Notes under the pieces: generated by a model | What the model was told of the DNA's origin: nothing | What the model saw: only the letters and a program-made list of their open reading frames with translations | Database searches by the model: none | Shown: positions 44,503 through 52,529 of the stretch, in pieces | Position numbering within the stretch: position 1 is the first letter of the stretch | Layout of the letters: every line of letters begins with the position of its first letter | Assembly (NCBI GenBank): GCA_910584485.1 | Contig: CAJUAV010000010.1 | Location: forward strand, 1-64,000 | Source: an uncultured Alistipes sp. | GTDB taxonomy: Bacteria; Bacteroidota; Bacteroidia; Bacteroidales; Rikenellaceae | Direction of reading: 5' to 3' | DNA length: 64,000 bases | Program-made: the position numbers and the translations under genes

Positions 44503-45311
44503 AACGACTCTTCGTCCTGCTGCTCGTCGCCCTGGCGCTCGCTTCGGCGGGCTGCCGCAAACGCACGGTCATCTCCGACCGCGAACTGGCGCAGATCTTC
44601 CGCGACGCCTTTCTGACGAACGCCTATCTGAACGATCGCAACGTGCGGACCGATTCGGTGAACCTCTACGAGCCGATCTTTGCCCGCTACGGCTATACGA
44701 CCGAGGATGTGCAGTATACGGTCGGCAACTTCTCGCGCCGCAAGAGCGCCCGCTTGAGCGACGTCGTCGAGGAGGCGATCGCCCTGCTCGAAGCGGAGGG
44801 CAAGCGCTACGATCACGAGGTGGCGGTGCTCGACACGGTCCGCAAGACGGCCTTGCGCGAGACGCGGCACACGCTGCGCCGCGATTCGGTCGTGCGCGTC
44901 CGCTCGCTGCGCGATACGGCGCTGCTCTCGATGCGTTTCGAGGTCGCGCCCGGCGAATACGTCGTTTCGTACGCCTACGAGGTCGACTCGCTCGACCGCA
45001 ACGCCCGTCTCCAGAGCCGTTTCTGGCTCGATCGGCGCGACGGCCGCCGCACGGCGCAGCAGACCGTGGCCCTGCGCCGCAACTACCGCGAGGAGATCCG
45101 CCGCACCTTCCGCGTCGACTCGGTGCACAGCGCTCTGGAGCTCCACCTGCTCGCCTTTCCCGAGACGGCGCGCCAGCCTTCGGTTACCTTCTACGACCTG
45201 CAGGTGACCCACACGCTCCCCGAGGAGGAGGCGCTCGCCGAACTCTTCCGCCGTCAGCTCGATACGCGCATCTTCGCCGACGAATTCCTGCATGGCGATC
45301 CCCGCGAATAA
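44499..45311 (+). CDS. DUF4296-type lipoprotein
   Basis: 270 residues from 44499 (MKRLFVLLLVALALASAGC, Cys19 lipidated). The segment VISDRELAQIFRDAFLTNAYLND...YEPIFARYGYTTEDVQYTVGNFSRRKSARLSDVVEEA matches the DUF4296 pattern of Bacteroidales lipoproteins. The rest is a charged beta-rich region. Function unknown. Start is set by the overlap with the permease stop; it overlaps the next ORF by 20 bases. Confidence 0.85.
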   Translation: MKRLFVLLLVALALASAGCRKRTVISDRELAQIFRDAFLTNAYLNDRNVRTDSVNLYEPIFARYGYTTEDVQYTVGNFSRRKSARLSDVVEEAIALLEAEGKRYDHEVAVLDTVRKTALRETRHTLRRDSVVRVRSLRDTALLSMRFEVAPGEYVVSYAYEVDSLDRNARLQSRFWLDRRDGRRTAQQTVALRRNYREEIRRTFRVDSVHSALELHLLAFPETARQPSVTFYDLQVTHTLPEEEALAELFRRQLDTRIFADEFLHGDPRE

Positions 45312-45684
45312 CCGGCCGCCCGGCCTCGACCCGCCGCGTCTCGACCCGCCCCGCCGGATCGCCGCCCATCTGCTGCTGACGGCAGCGGGGGAGCGGGTGC
45401 GCCGGCCGCTCGTCGAGTTCGCCTCCGACGGCCGCATCCGCTCCGTCGCGCAGTGGCGCGATGCCGATCGCGAACCCTTCACCGTCTTTTATGCGGGGCT
45501 GCTCGTCCCCGATTTCCCGACCGACTACCGCGCCGCCTTCGCCGCCGTGGCGGCCGACCGCACGACCCCCCTCGACCGCCTGCTGCCCCGCACGCCGCAG
45601 GGCGTCACGGTGCTGCTGACGGGGATCGACTACGAACGGCTGCTGCTGACCGACCGCACGACGATCCGACGGGTGATGCCGTGA
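45292..45684 (+). CDS. Small protein resembling an amidohydrolase N-terminal beta-sandwich
   Basis: 130 residues. RIAAHLLLTAAGERVRRPLVEFASDGRIRSVAQW then FYAGLLVPDF resembles the small composite domain at the start of cytosine-deaminase-like amidohydrolases, where FYxGxLxPGFINxHxH leads into the metal site. Here the HxH and the whole barrel are missing. It may be a stand-alone fragment kept for another purpose or a decayed gene. It overlaps the upstream gene by 20 bases, so it is at least translationally linked. The similarity is by eye only. Confidence 0.55.
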   Translation: MAIPANNRPPGLDPPRLDPPRRIAAHLLLTAAGERVRRPLVEFASDGRIRSVAQWRDADREPFTVFYAGLLVPDFPTDYRAAFAAVAADRTTPLDRLLPRTPQGVTVLLTGIDYERLLLTDRTTIRRVMP

Positions 45685-45694
45685 AAAGGGCGTG

Positions 45695-46150
45695 CTGCCG
45701 ACGGCTGGCGCCATCGGCGTTGTGTATTGGAGGGGCCTCGGCGGGCTGTCGCATGTTGCCGGATTCGATCCCGCGAAGGATCGGCGGGCCGCAGCTTTCG
45801 GCGGCGAAGGCCCGCAGCTCGCGTAAGGCTCGTTGCGTGCGCTTCGCAAGCTGCTGCCCGTGTCGTATGTCGAATGGTTCGATGGCGTCAGCCATCGGCG
45901 GGCCGAAGCCTCCGCGTGCGGAGGTCCGCATCGTATCGACACGGGCGCTCCGCAGGCTTTGGCCCGAGCGAAAGTTCGCGCGACAGCGCGGCGGGCCGCA
46001 GCCTCGCCCTGCGAAGGCCCGCATGTTGCGTCCCTTCGCAAGCTGCGTCCCGAACGGTTCGGCCTCGCAGAGGTCGGCAGCCCGCAGCCGTCCCCTGGCG
46101 GAGGGCTGCATCTCACCGAACGCCCGCAGCCCTGCGGCCGCACCGATTGC
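45695..46150 (+). repeat. Mosaic GC-rich intergenic hairpin repeat, cluster 9
   Basis: Linker GATCCCGCGAAGGATC followed by GGCGGGCCGCAGCTTTCGG...GCAAGCTGC; linker GATGGCGTCAGCCATC with GGCGGGCCGAAGCC...CGCAGGCTTTGG; linker CGCGCGACAGCGCG with GGCGGGCCGCAGCC; and GCAGCCCGCAGCCGTCCCC...GGAGGGCTGC. It fills the gap before the GH43 terminator. No gene seen. Confidence 0.78.
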
Positions 46151-46161
46151 CGCTCGGCCAC

Positions 46162-46199
46162 AAAAAAACGGCGGAATCGACCTCGATCGATTCCGCCGT
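46162..46199 (-). terminator. Rho-independent terminator after GH43 gene
   Basis: Minus-strand perfect 13-bp stem (46187-46199 with 46168-46180) followed by seven Ts. Confidence 0.93.
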
Positions 46200-46220
46200 C
46201 CCTCTTTGCAACGCTCTGTC

Positions 46221-47735
46221 TTACTCCTCGGAGAGCGAGCGGTAGGTGAAGTTGCGGAAGGTGGCGTAGCCGTCGCCCGCCACGAAGAGCGCGGGCAGGA
46301 CGCTCTGGAACTCGTAGAGCGTGTTGTGGTCGTAGCCGCCGATCATCATGCCCCACGTCTCGCGGTGCCACTCCTTGCCGTCGTGGCTGTATTCGCCCGT
46401 GACGACGTGGCGGTCGTTGCGCACGCGCAGCCAGAGGTGGTTGCCGCCGCTCGGCGCACGCCCCGAGGCACCGCCCTTGCGGAAGCGCATGCGGCGCTGC
46501 TTGTCGAAGCCCGTACCCATGAAGAAATCGCTGTTGTAGACCAGCAGCAGGCCCGCCGAGACGTCGCCGTGGAGCTCGATTTCGGCCTCGAACTCGTAGG
46601 CGTGCTCGCCCGCGACGCACATCATCGGCGAGGAGTCGGCGGCCGTGCGGCCGCGGCCCTGCATCGTCAGCACGCCGTTCTCGACCTTCACGCGGTCGGG
46701 ATCAAACGACTTGTAGAATTTCCAGTCGAGGCCGATGCGGAACTCGCCGAGGCGGCTGTGGCGGTCGACGTCGGGCGTCAGGGGCAGCGGCGCCTCGATC
46801 GGACCCTCGATGTCGAGCCCCTCGACGGGGTGGAACCAGCCGTCCTCGCCCAGCACGACGGGTTCGAGCAGGGTCTGCCGGCCGAGGTTCGTGTAGCCGT
46901 TTTCATAGGAGTGGTAGACGACGTACCAGCGGCCGTCGGGGGTGTCGATGAGCGAGCCGTGGCCCTTCGACCACCAGCGGTCGGCCGCATCGTAGGTGTG
47001 CACGAGGGGGTTGAAGGGCGAATCCTCCCACGGACCGTCGATCGATTTGGAGCGGGCGACGACCACCATGTGGCTCGTCGGAGGGCCTGCCGTGCCGCCC
47101 TCGGCGTTCAGGTAGTAATAGTAGTCGCCGATCTTGCGCAGCTTCGGTCCTTCGAGGCACATCCCTTCGGTGAGCCACTCTTCGGGATACTGCCACCCTG
47201 CGTAGACGGTCTCCATCGTCTCGGGCAGGATCGCCAGGCCGTCGTCGGTCAGCCGCACGCGCTTGCCGCCCGACATGAAGAGCCAGCGCTCGCCGTTGTC
47301 GCCCACGACGTGGCAGGGGTCGATGTTGCCCACCTTCAGGTCGATCGGGTCGCTCCACGGACCGTAGGGCGAATCGGCGTAGGTGACGAAGTTCATGCGG
47401 CCGCGGGGATGCGCCACCGTGAAATAGATGTAGTACTTGTCGCCGTGCTTGCAGATGTCGGGGGCCCAGACCGACCCCAGGTAGGTTTGCAGGGCGTAGC
47501 TGATCGGCTCCCAGTGCACCAGGTCGGTCGAGTGGAAGACGGCCAGCCCCGGGTTGTAGTCGAAGGCCGAGTGGGTCATGTAGTAGTCGTTCCCTTCGCG
47601 CAGGATGGTCGGGTCGGGGTAGTCGCCGCCCAGGATCGGGTTGGTGTAGGTCGCCGGGCCGTTCGTCGGACCGCTCGGCGCGCAGGCGGCCAGCGAGAGG
47701 GCCGCCGCCAGCAACAGGAGGAGGTGTTTTTTCAT
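46221..47735 (-). CDS. Glycoside hydrolase family 43-type lipoprotein
   Basis: 504 residues; lipobox SLAAC (Cys18). Five-bladed propeller of the GH43 type: YTNPILGGDYPDPTILREGNDYYM carries the catalytic Asp (DPT, Asp41), NIDPCHVV the pKa-modulating Asp140, and CLEGPKL the acid Glu196. HSTDLVHW and SVWAPDICKHGDKYYIYFT are family hallmarks. A C-terminal jelly-roll-like domain (about 330-500) follows. Expected activity is on arabinan or xylan side chains; exact specificity is not determinable. Only 26 bases separate it from the restriction gene upstream, so no clear promoter of its own is seen. Confidence 0.9.
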   Translation of the reverse strand: MKKHLLLLLAAALSLAACAPSGPTNGPATYTNPILGGDYPDPTILREGNDYYMTHSAFDYNPGLAVFHSTDLVHWEPISYALQTYLGSVWAPDICKHGDKYYIYFTVAHPRGRMNFVTYADSPYGPWSDPIDLKVGNIDPCHVVGDNGERWLFMSGGKRVRLTDDGLAILPETMETVYAGWQYPEEWLTEGMCLEGPKLRKIGDYYYYLNAEGGTAGPPTSHMVVVARSKSIDGPWEDSPFNPLVHTYDAADRWWSKGHGSLIDTPDGRWYVVYHSYENGYTNLGRQTLLEPVVLGEDGWFHPVEGLDIEGPIEAPLPLTPDVDRHSRLGEFRIGLDWKFYKSFDPDRVKVENGVLTMQGRGRTAADSSPMMCVAGEHAYEFEAEIELHGDVSAGLLLVYNSDFFMGTGFDKQRRMRFRKGGASGRAPSGGNHLWLRVRNDRHVVTGEYSHDGKEWHRETWGMMIGGYDHNTLYEFQSVLPALFVAGDGYATFRNFTYRSLSEE

Positions 47736-47761
47736 CGGGTTGGTATTAGTTGTGGTTGTTG

Positions 47762-48844
47762 TCAGAAAAATCGTATTTGCAGATTTAATTTCATATAGGT
47801 ATTCCCGTCCGGTTCGTTATAAAGGGTCCCGTATTCATGTTTTCCTCGATCGGCGCGTTCGAATCTGGTATTGGAATAGAGATAATCCTCCACGTCGTTG
47901 CGGTTGTAGAAATGATAGCAGACGATTTCCCCGTCGTCTCTGACGATCAGATAGCCTCCGTTGGCATCGTATCGGCCGTTCCATCTTTTTGAAGGCATCA
48001 TGCCCAGGGCGGCATCGATCAGCATCATCTTTATTTTGTGCGCATAAAATGATTCCGTTTCCGGAACGGCGAGTGCCAGCGGGTCGTTTTCGGCAATCTT
48101 TCCGACGACATCGCGGATCGCGTTGCACGAAGATTCGAAATGCGCTTTTACGCAGGCCGCGACAATCTGCGGCAGGGCAGTGTCGATGAACATCAGATTA
48201 TCGTGAAAGATTCGGTTGGCAAAACCGGCATATGCAAGTCGGCCTCCTTTTTCGGTTATGGCGCGTATGCGGTCTGTTTGTCCTTTGATTACATTTACGG
48301 CTGCCGCTTCCGCATCATTGAACCGGGCTCCCTCGATTCTGTATATGATATTGGTTGCGCGGCTGGCATTCAACAGCGTCGCGGAACCGCCCAGTCGGGA
48401 CTTTATGCTGAATCCGAGTTCCGGAGTCATTCCGGTGCGGGCATCGTGGATGACGATCCGGATGTCCGACTTGTTTCCGGTCCCCGCTTTCAGTTTTCGG
48501 CATTTTATTTCCGTCATGAAGGCTTCGACCGGTTCGACGGCAAATGAACGGGCATGTTGGTGTCGAATGGCGTTCAGCAGAAAGCGCGATTGTTCGAGAA
48601 ATCGGCCCATCGGGATTCGCAGGATTTCGGTCCCGTTTTCTTCCACGACGACGGATCGCCCGTCCGAACAGCTCCACGGTCTGTATTCGTATCGTTTTTC
48701 TTCCGTTCGAATGATGTCCAGAATCGGATAAAACACGTTTGTCCGGTGCATGAATGCATCGCCGGCGTATACGCGACCTTCGCCCAGCAGTTTGAACAGG
48801 GCGTATATTTCGCTCCATTCGCCTTTATTCCCCGTGATTGCCAT
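47762..48844 (-). CDS. HpaII-family type II restriction endonuclease
   Basis: 360 residues opening MAITGNKGEWSEIYALFKLLGEGRVYAGD, as in HpaII and its relatives, which cut CCGG. SDIRIVIHDARTGMTPELGFSIKSRLGGSATLLNASRATNI is the conserved central part holding a D...(E)xK-like nuclease core (GFSIKS). The start overlaps the methyltransferase 3' end by 20 bases. The DNA is visibly AT-richer than neighbouring genes, suggesting transfer. CCGG specificity is inferred from the family. Confidence 0.88.
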   Translation of the reverse strand: MAITGNKGEWSEIYALFKLLGEGRVYAGDAFMHRTNVFYPILDIIRTEEKRYEYRPWSCSDGRSVVVEENGTEILRIPMGRFLEQSRFLLNAIRHQHARSFAVEPVEAFMTEIKCRKLKAGTGNKSDIRIVIHDARTGMTPELGFSIKSRLGGSATLLNASRATNIIYRIEGARFNDAEAAAVNVIKGQTDRIRAITEKGGRLAYAGFANRIFHDNLMFIDTALPQIVAACVKAHFESSCNAIRDVVGKIAENDPLALAVPETESFYAHKIKMMLIDAALGMMPSKRWNGRYDANGGYLIVRDDGEIVCYHFYNRNDVEDYLYSNTRFERADRGKHEYGTLYNEPDGNTYMKLNLQIRFF

Positions 48845-50072
48845 GATCTTCAGCTTTTTCGATTACTGCGATTATTTTTTCGGCCGTGGCCCGAATTGCC
48901 GGAACGGCCACCGAGTTCCCGAACTGTTTGTAGGCCGAAGCGTCGGCAACCGGGATGATGAAATTGTCCGGAAATCCCTGAAGCCGGGCCCATTCGCGCG
49001 GGGTCATCCGGCGCCAGCCGTCCCGGTTGACCTCCCCACGTATGCGCGTGGTCGGGGTGAAATCCGTCAGACGCTTGTCGATGACTATGTTGCGTTCCCG
49101 CCCCATACCCCCGACAACGATTGCGTTTGCCACGCCGTCGTCCGGGACGATTTCGTAGCCGAATCCGTTCCCTTTGCTTTCGTGTCGTTTTTTGTGTTCG
49201 ATGAGAGTGGTCTGATAGCGAGTTGACAAATAATACTTTGAAGGAACTTCCCGCTTTTCCCGGATGTCGATGAACCGTTTCGATGAATCGGTCGGAGCCG
49301 GATAGTCGAAATCGGCTGTTTCGAGATCTTTTCTGAATCCCACGATATAGATTCGCTCCCGGTGTTGCGGAACGCCGAAATGCATGGCGTTGACGATCCG
49401 GGGATCGGGGACGTGATAGCCGAGGTCGTTTCGCAGCGTATTGAGAATGGTTTGGAGGGTTCGGCCCTTGTCGTGTATCGCCAGGCCTTTCACGTTTTCG
49501 AGAAAGACGGCTTTCGGCTGCTTCCTGCGTATGATTTCGGCGACGTCGAAAAACAGGGTCCCGCGGGTTTCTTCAAAACCGAGGCGCTTCCCCGCCAGGG
49601 AGAAAGCCTGACAGGGAAAGCCTGCGCACAAAAGGTCGAAACGATCCGGAATAAACCGCTTGACCGATTCTTTGGTAATGTCGCCGAACGGTATTTCGCC
49701 GAAATTCGCTAAATAGGTTTTTTGTGCCCGGGCGTCCCACTCGGACGAAAAAACGCATTTGCCGCCGAGCTGTTGGAGTGCCAGTCTGAATCCGCCGATG
49801 CCTGCAAACAGATCGATGAAAGTGAATTTCGGATTCTTGGGAGCAACAAAGGGTACGTCGCAGAGTTCGGGAAAAAGATCGTACGGAAGATTCGCGTCCG
49901 ACAGAACGCCGGAGGTCGTTGCATCCGTTCGTTCTTCGCCGAGCAATGCCGAAAGAGCCGCCTCCCCGAACGGGAATGCGAAAGATGTCCCTCTATTCTG
50001 CAAATAGTGCGTCAGCGCGGCTCCCGTCTCGTCGAACGGTATGCTGCATGTTCTGTTCCTTTTTGGCGTCAT
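48825..50072 (-). CDS. DNA (cytosine-5) methyltransferase of the HpaII-type system
   Basis: 415 residues. C5-methyltransferase motifs: I FIDLFAGIGGFRLAL (85-99), IV GFPCQAFS with nucleophile Cys154, VI LENVKGL (Glu192), VIII QHRERIYIVG (236-245), IX/X LQGFPDNF and FGNSVAVPAI near the end. The variable region between VIII and IX would read the target, presumably CCGG to protect against the adjacent nuclease. An N-terminal extension of about 80 residues precedes motif I. The ATG overlaps the vsr gene by 80 bases, so a later start is conceivable. Confidence 0.93.
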   Translation of the reverse strand: MTPKRNRTCSIPFDETGAALTHYLQNRGTSFAFPFGEAALSALLGEERTDATTSGVLSDANLPYDLFPELCDVPFVAPKNPKFTFIDLFAGIGGFRLALQQLGGKCVFSSEWDARAQKTYLANFGEIPFGDITKESVKRFIPDRFDLLCAGFPCQAFSLAGKRLGFEETRGTLFFDVAEIIRRKQPKAVFLENVKGLAIHDKGRTLQTILNTLRNDLGYHVPDPRIVNAMHFGVPQHRERIYIVGFRKDLETADFDYPAPTDSSKRFIDIREKREVPSKYYLSTRYQTTLIEHKKRHESKGNGFGYEIVPDDGVANAIVVGGMGRERNIVIDKRLTDFTPTTRIRGEVNRDGWRRMTPREWARLQGFPDNFIIPVADASAYKQFGNSVAVPAIRATAEKIIAVIEKAEDHGNHGE

Positions 50073-50472
50073 GATACTGCATGATTTGTTCCGCGCACCA
50101 TTCGGGGCGCTTTTTTATGTCGGATTCCCAGAATCGCAGCACGATCCAGCCGGTTTCTTCCAGTTTGGCGGTTACTTCGCGGTCCCGGGCCATGTTCCGT
50201 TCGATTTTGGCGATCCAGAAATCCCGATTGGATTTATGGTCGTTTTTGCGTTGATCCCAATTCCTGCCGTGCCAGAATTCTCCGTCGCAAAAGACGGCGA
50301 TTCTCTTTTTTCGAAAAACGAAATCGGGTTTTCCTGGAAGATCCCAGGCATTTTTGCGGTAACGAAGGCCGTGAGACCAAAGCAGCCGCCCCAGAATTCT
50401 TTCGATGGAGGTGTCTCGGGCTTTGTTGGCCTGCATGTTGCGTTTACGTTGTTCGGGAGTCAGTTTGTCCAT
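49993..50472 (-). CDS. vsr: Very short patch repair endonuclease
   Basis: 159 residues from the ATG at 50472 (MDKLTPEQRKRNMQANKARDTSIERILGRLLW); an upstream TTG frame would overlap the promoter. It nicks at T:G mismatches made when 5-methylcytosine deaminates, protecting methylated sites. Asp50 in GKPDFVF and His68 in EFWHG match the catalytic residues of E. coli Vsr (Asp51, His69). RDTSIERILGRLLWSHGLRYRK is the family N-terminus. It leads the operon with methyltransferase and nuclease. Confidence 0.94.
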   Translation of the reverse strand: MDKLTPEQRKRNMQANKARDTSIERILGRLLWSHGLRYRKNAWDLPGKPDFVFRKKRIAVFCDGEFWHGRNWDQRKNDHKSNRDFWIAKIERNMARDREVTAKLEETGWIVLRFWESDIKKRPEWCAEQIMQYHDAKKEQNMQHTVRRDGSRADALFAE

Positions 50473-50484
50473 ATTAATTGAAAG

Positions 50485-50492
50485 CAAAGATA
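50485..50492 (-). promoter_or_regulatory. -7 promoter element of the restriction-modification operon
   Basis: Minus-strand TATCTTTG, 12 bases before the vsr ATG, so the leader would be very short. No TTTG at the -33 position. It may also carry transcription into GH43. Confidence 0.6.
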
Positions 50493-50514
50493 CGCGATAT
50501 TTTCCGATTCCCGT

Positions 50515-50566
50515 GGAGCCTTCGCGAAAAAACGAAGGGGAACCTTCGTTTTTTCGCGAAGGCTCC
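50515..50566 (-). terminator. Terminator of rnpB within a 24-bp perfect palindrome
   Basis: Arms 50515-50538 and 50543-50566 are exact complements around loop GGAA. The inner part, CGAAGG/CCTTCG followed by six Ts on the minus strand, is a normal terminator for the RNase P RNA; the outer arms lengthen it unusually. Confidence 0.85.
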
Positions 50567-50569
50567 CCC

Positions 50570-50968
50570 TGTTGCAGCAGGCCCTGTAAGCCGGGTTCTG
50601 TCGCCGTGCCCGAAAGCGCGGCTCTCTGTCATTTATCTACGACGGCGGTCACCCGCCGCCTCCAGCAACCTACCCCCCGGCATCGGGCGAGCAACCCTAT
50701 CACTGCCGGTATACACGGTCTTGCAACCCGCGGGACGTACGGCCGCGGACATCGCTGCCCGCGCGGTGGGCTCTTACCCCGCCTTTTCACCCTTACCGCG
50801 TGCGGTCGGCCCTTGTCGAACAAAGGCGCCGGCCGAGGTTCGCGGCGGTCGTTTTCTGTTACGCTGCCATAAGCTCTCGCCCATCAAGTCGTTAGCTTGC
50901 GCGGTGCTCTGTGTTGCCCGGACTTTCCTCCCCTGACACGCGGTCAGCAGCGACAGAGCGGGCCTGCG
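50570..50968 (-). ncRNA. rnpB: RNase P RNA
   Basis: Catalytic RNA that trims tRNA 5' leaders. Read on the minus strand, the region has GGAAAGTCCGGGCAACACAG (P4/J region), GGGTAAGAGCCCACCGCGCG and, near the 3' end, ACCCGGCTTACAGGGCCTGC, the universal bacterial rnpB signatures. Length of about 395 bases fits class A. The promoter lies immediately upstream and a terminator downstream. Ends are estimated to within a few bases. Confidence 0.95.
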
Positions 50969-50971
50969 GTG

Positions 50972-51003
50972 CAAAGATACGAATAAGCGAGGGCAAAAGC
51001 AAA
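50972..51003 (-). promoter_or_regulatory. Promoter of rnpB
   Basis: Minus strand: TTTG (51000-51003), 20 bases, TATCTTTG (50972-50979), a perfect Bacteroidetes promoter. The -33 box and spacer belong to the first of the 75-base tandem repeats. Confidence 0.88.
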
Positions 51004-51205
51004 CACAGTTTGTATTTTGCCGAGCGAGAGTATCTTGGGCGCAGCCAAAGAGGACGAATAAGCGAGGGCAAAAGCAAACACAGTTTGTATTTTGCCGAGC
51101 GAGAGTATCTTGGTCGGAGCCAAAGAGGACGAATAAGCGAGGGCAAAAACAAACGCAGTTTGTATTTTGCCGAGCGGGAGTATCTTGGGCGGAGCCAAAG
51201 AGGAT
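50981..51205. repeat. Three 75-base tandem repeats upstream of rnpB
   Basis: Units begin at 50981, 51056 and 51131, and a partial fourth starts at 51206 (GAATAAGCGAG). Units differ at only a few positions. Each holds two inverted repeats: GCAAAA...TTTTGC around AAAC/GTTT, and CTTGG...CCAAAG. On the minus strand each carries TTTG, 20 bases, and then a promoter-like or degenerate (TCCTCTTTG) -7. Because 75 is divisible by three, both strands show false 25-residue repeat ORFs. From 51207 to 51335 nothing further is recognised. Confidence 0.92.
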
Positions 51206-51335
51206 GAATAAGCGAGCGGGAATATCCCGGGCGCCGCCGACGCGGGCGAAAACGAGCGCGGCGCGCATTTCGAGGGGCGGGCGCCGCTCCGGCGGCTCCG
51301 ATGCGGAGAAAGATGCGGGGCGATGTGCAAATAAA

Positions 51336-51367
51336 TTTGTTTCGGCGCGCGACAATTCGTACCTTTA
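51336..51367 (+). promoter_or_regulatory. Promoter of the dprA operon
   Basis: TTTG (51336-51339), 20 bases, TACCTTTA (51360-51367), one mismatch from consensus. Start is near 51374, about 43 bases before the dprA ATG. Confidence 0.75.
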
Positions 51368-51416
51368 CTACCTCGAACGGGGCCGAAGAGGCGGCGCCGT
51401 CCGTCTGCGACCGACC

Positions 51417-52529
51417 ATGAACGAACCGCTCGAAGCCATCGCCCTGCAACTCACGCCCGGCATCGGATCGAAGGGGGCCGCCCACCTGCTGGAGGTGTTC
51501 GGCGACGCCCGCCGCATCTTCGCCGCGTCGCGCGAAGAGCTCGTCGAACGCGCCGAGCTGCATGCCGCGCCCGCCGAGGCGCTGGTGCGGCGCGTCGCCT
51601 TCGGGGCGGCCGAACGGGAGCTGAAACACTGCCGCCGCGCGGGCTTTCGGGCGATCGCCTCGACCGATGCGGCCTATCCGCCCCTGCTGCGCGAAATCCC
51701 CGACTACCCGCCCGTGCTCTACCTGTGGGGCGATCCCGCGGTGCTGCAACGGCGCACGGTGGCCGTCGTCGGCACCCGCACGGCCTCGGTCTACGGCGCG
51801 GAGCTCTGCCGCAGGATCGTCTGCGAGCTCTCCGAGCGGGTCCCGGGGCTGGCCGTCGCGAGCGGCACGGCCGACGGCATCGACCGCGCCGCCCACCGCG
51901 CCGCGCTCGAAGCGGGGATCGGTTCGGTGGCCCTCTCGCCGCTGGCGCTGCCCGCCGTGACGCCCGCCTGCAACGCCGCGCTGGTGCGGCAGGTCGTCGA
52001 GCGCGGCGGCGCGCTGGTCACCGAGCAGCCCGCCACCGCCCCCTCGAAGGGGGTCTTCTACGTTCCGCGCAACCGCCTGATCGCGGGCCTCGCGGCGGGA
52101 TGCCTCGTCGTCGAGTCGCCCGTCAACGGCGGGGCCCTCCACACGGCCCGCTTCGCCGACGGCTACCACCGCACCGTGATGGCCGTCCCGGGGCGCCCCG
52201 CGGACGAACACTGCGGCGGCACGAACCACCTGCTCCGCACCCGCCTCGCGCAGGCGGTCTGCACGGCGGACGACGTGATCGAGGCGCTGCAATGGGACCT
52301 CGGCGCCGACCCCGCGCAGCTGCGCGGCAGCCGATCCGCCGCCCCGCTCACCCCCGACGAAGCGGCGCTGCTCGCCGCCATCGGCCCTGACGAGGTCGTC
52401 ACGGTCGATCGCCTCTGCGAACGGACGGGACTTGCGGCGGCCCGCGTCGCGGCGCTCGTCGTCCTGCTCGAAATCGAGGGGCGGCTGGCGAGCGGCGACG
52501 GCGAACGATACCGAAAAAGATGCGACTGA
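51417..52529 (+). CDS. dprA: DNA-processing protein A
   Basis: 370 residues from the ATG at 51417 (MNEPLEAIALQLTPGIG). It loads RecA on incoming single strands in natural transformation. The N-terminal helix-hairpin-helix/SAM part is about 1-80. The Rossmann-like core has VAVVGTRTASVYGAELCR, ASGTADGIDRAAHRAALEAG, FYVPRNRLIAGLAAGCLVVES and GGTNHLL. A winged-helix-like C-terminus (DRLCERTGLAAARVAALVVLLEIEGRL) completes it. It overlaps tatD by 10 bases. A longer frame into the repeat region is rejected. Confidence 0.94.
   Translation: MNEPLEAIALQLTPGIGSKGAAHLLEVFGDARRIFAASREELVERAELHAAPAEALVRRVAFGAAERELKHCRRAGFRAIASTDAAYPPLLREIPDYPPVLYLWGDPAVLQRRTVAVVGTRTASVYGAELCRRIVCELSERVPGLAVASGTADGIDRAAHRAALEAGIGSVALSPLALPAVTPACNAALVRQVVERGGALVTEQPATAPSKGVFYVPRNRLIAGLAAGCLVVESPVNGGALHTARFADGYHRTVMAVPGRPADEHCGGTNHLLRTRLAQAVCTADDVIEALQWDLGADPAQLRGSRSAAPLTPDEAALLAAIGPDEVVTVDRLCERTGLAAARVAALVVLLEIEGRLASGDGERYRKRCD

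Noticed and set aside
47850..47880. tRNA-like GTTCGAATC sequence
   Set aside because: It lies within the restriction nuclease gene and has no cloverleaf around it.
50981..51205. CRISPR-like array
   Set aside because: The repeats are directly tandem without spacers, there are only three units, and no cas genes are present.
50774..51355. Protein with 25-residue repeats upstream of rnpB
   Set aside because: Explained by the 75-base DNA repeats, which are open on both strands; it also crosses the RNase P RNA.
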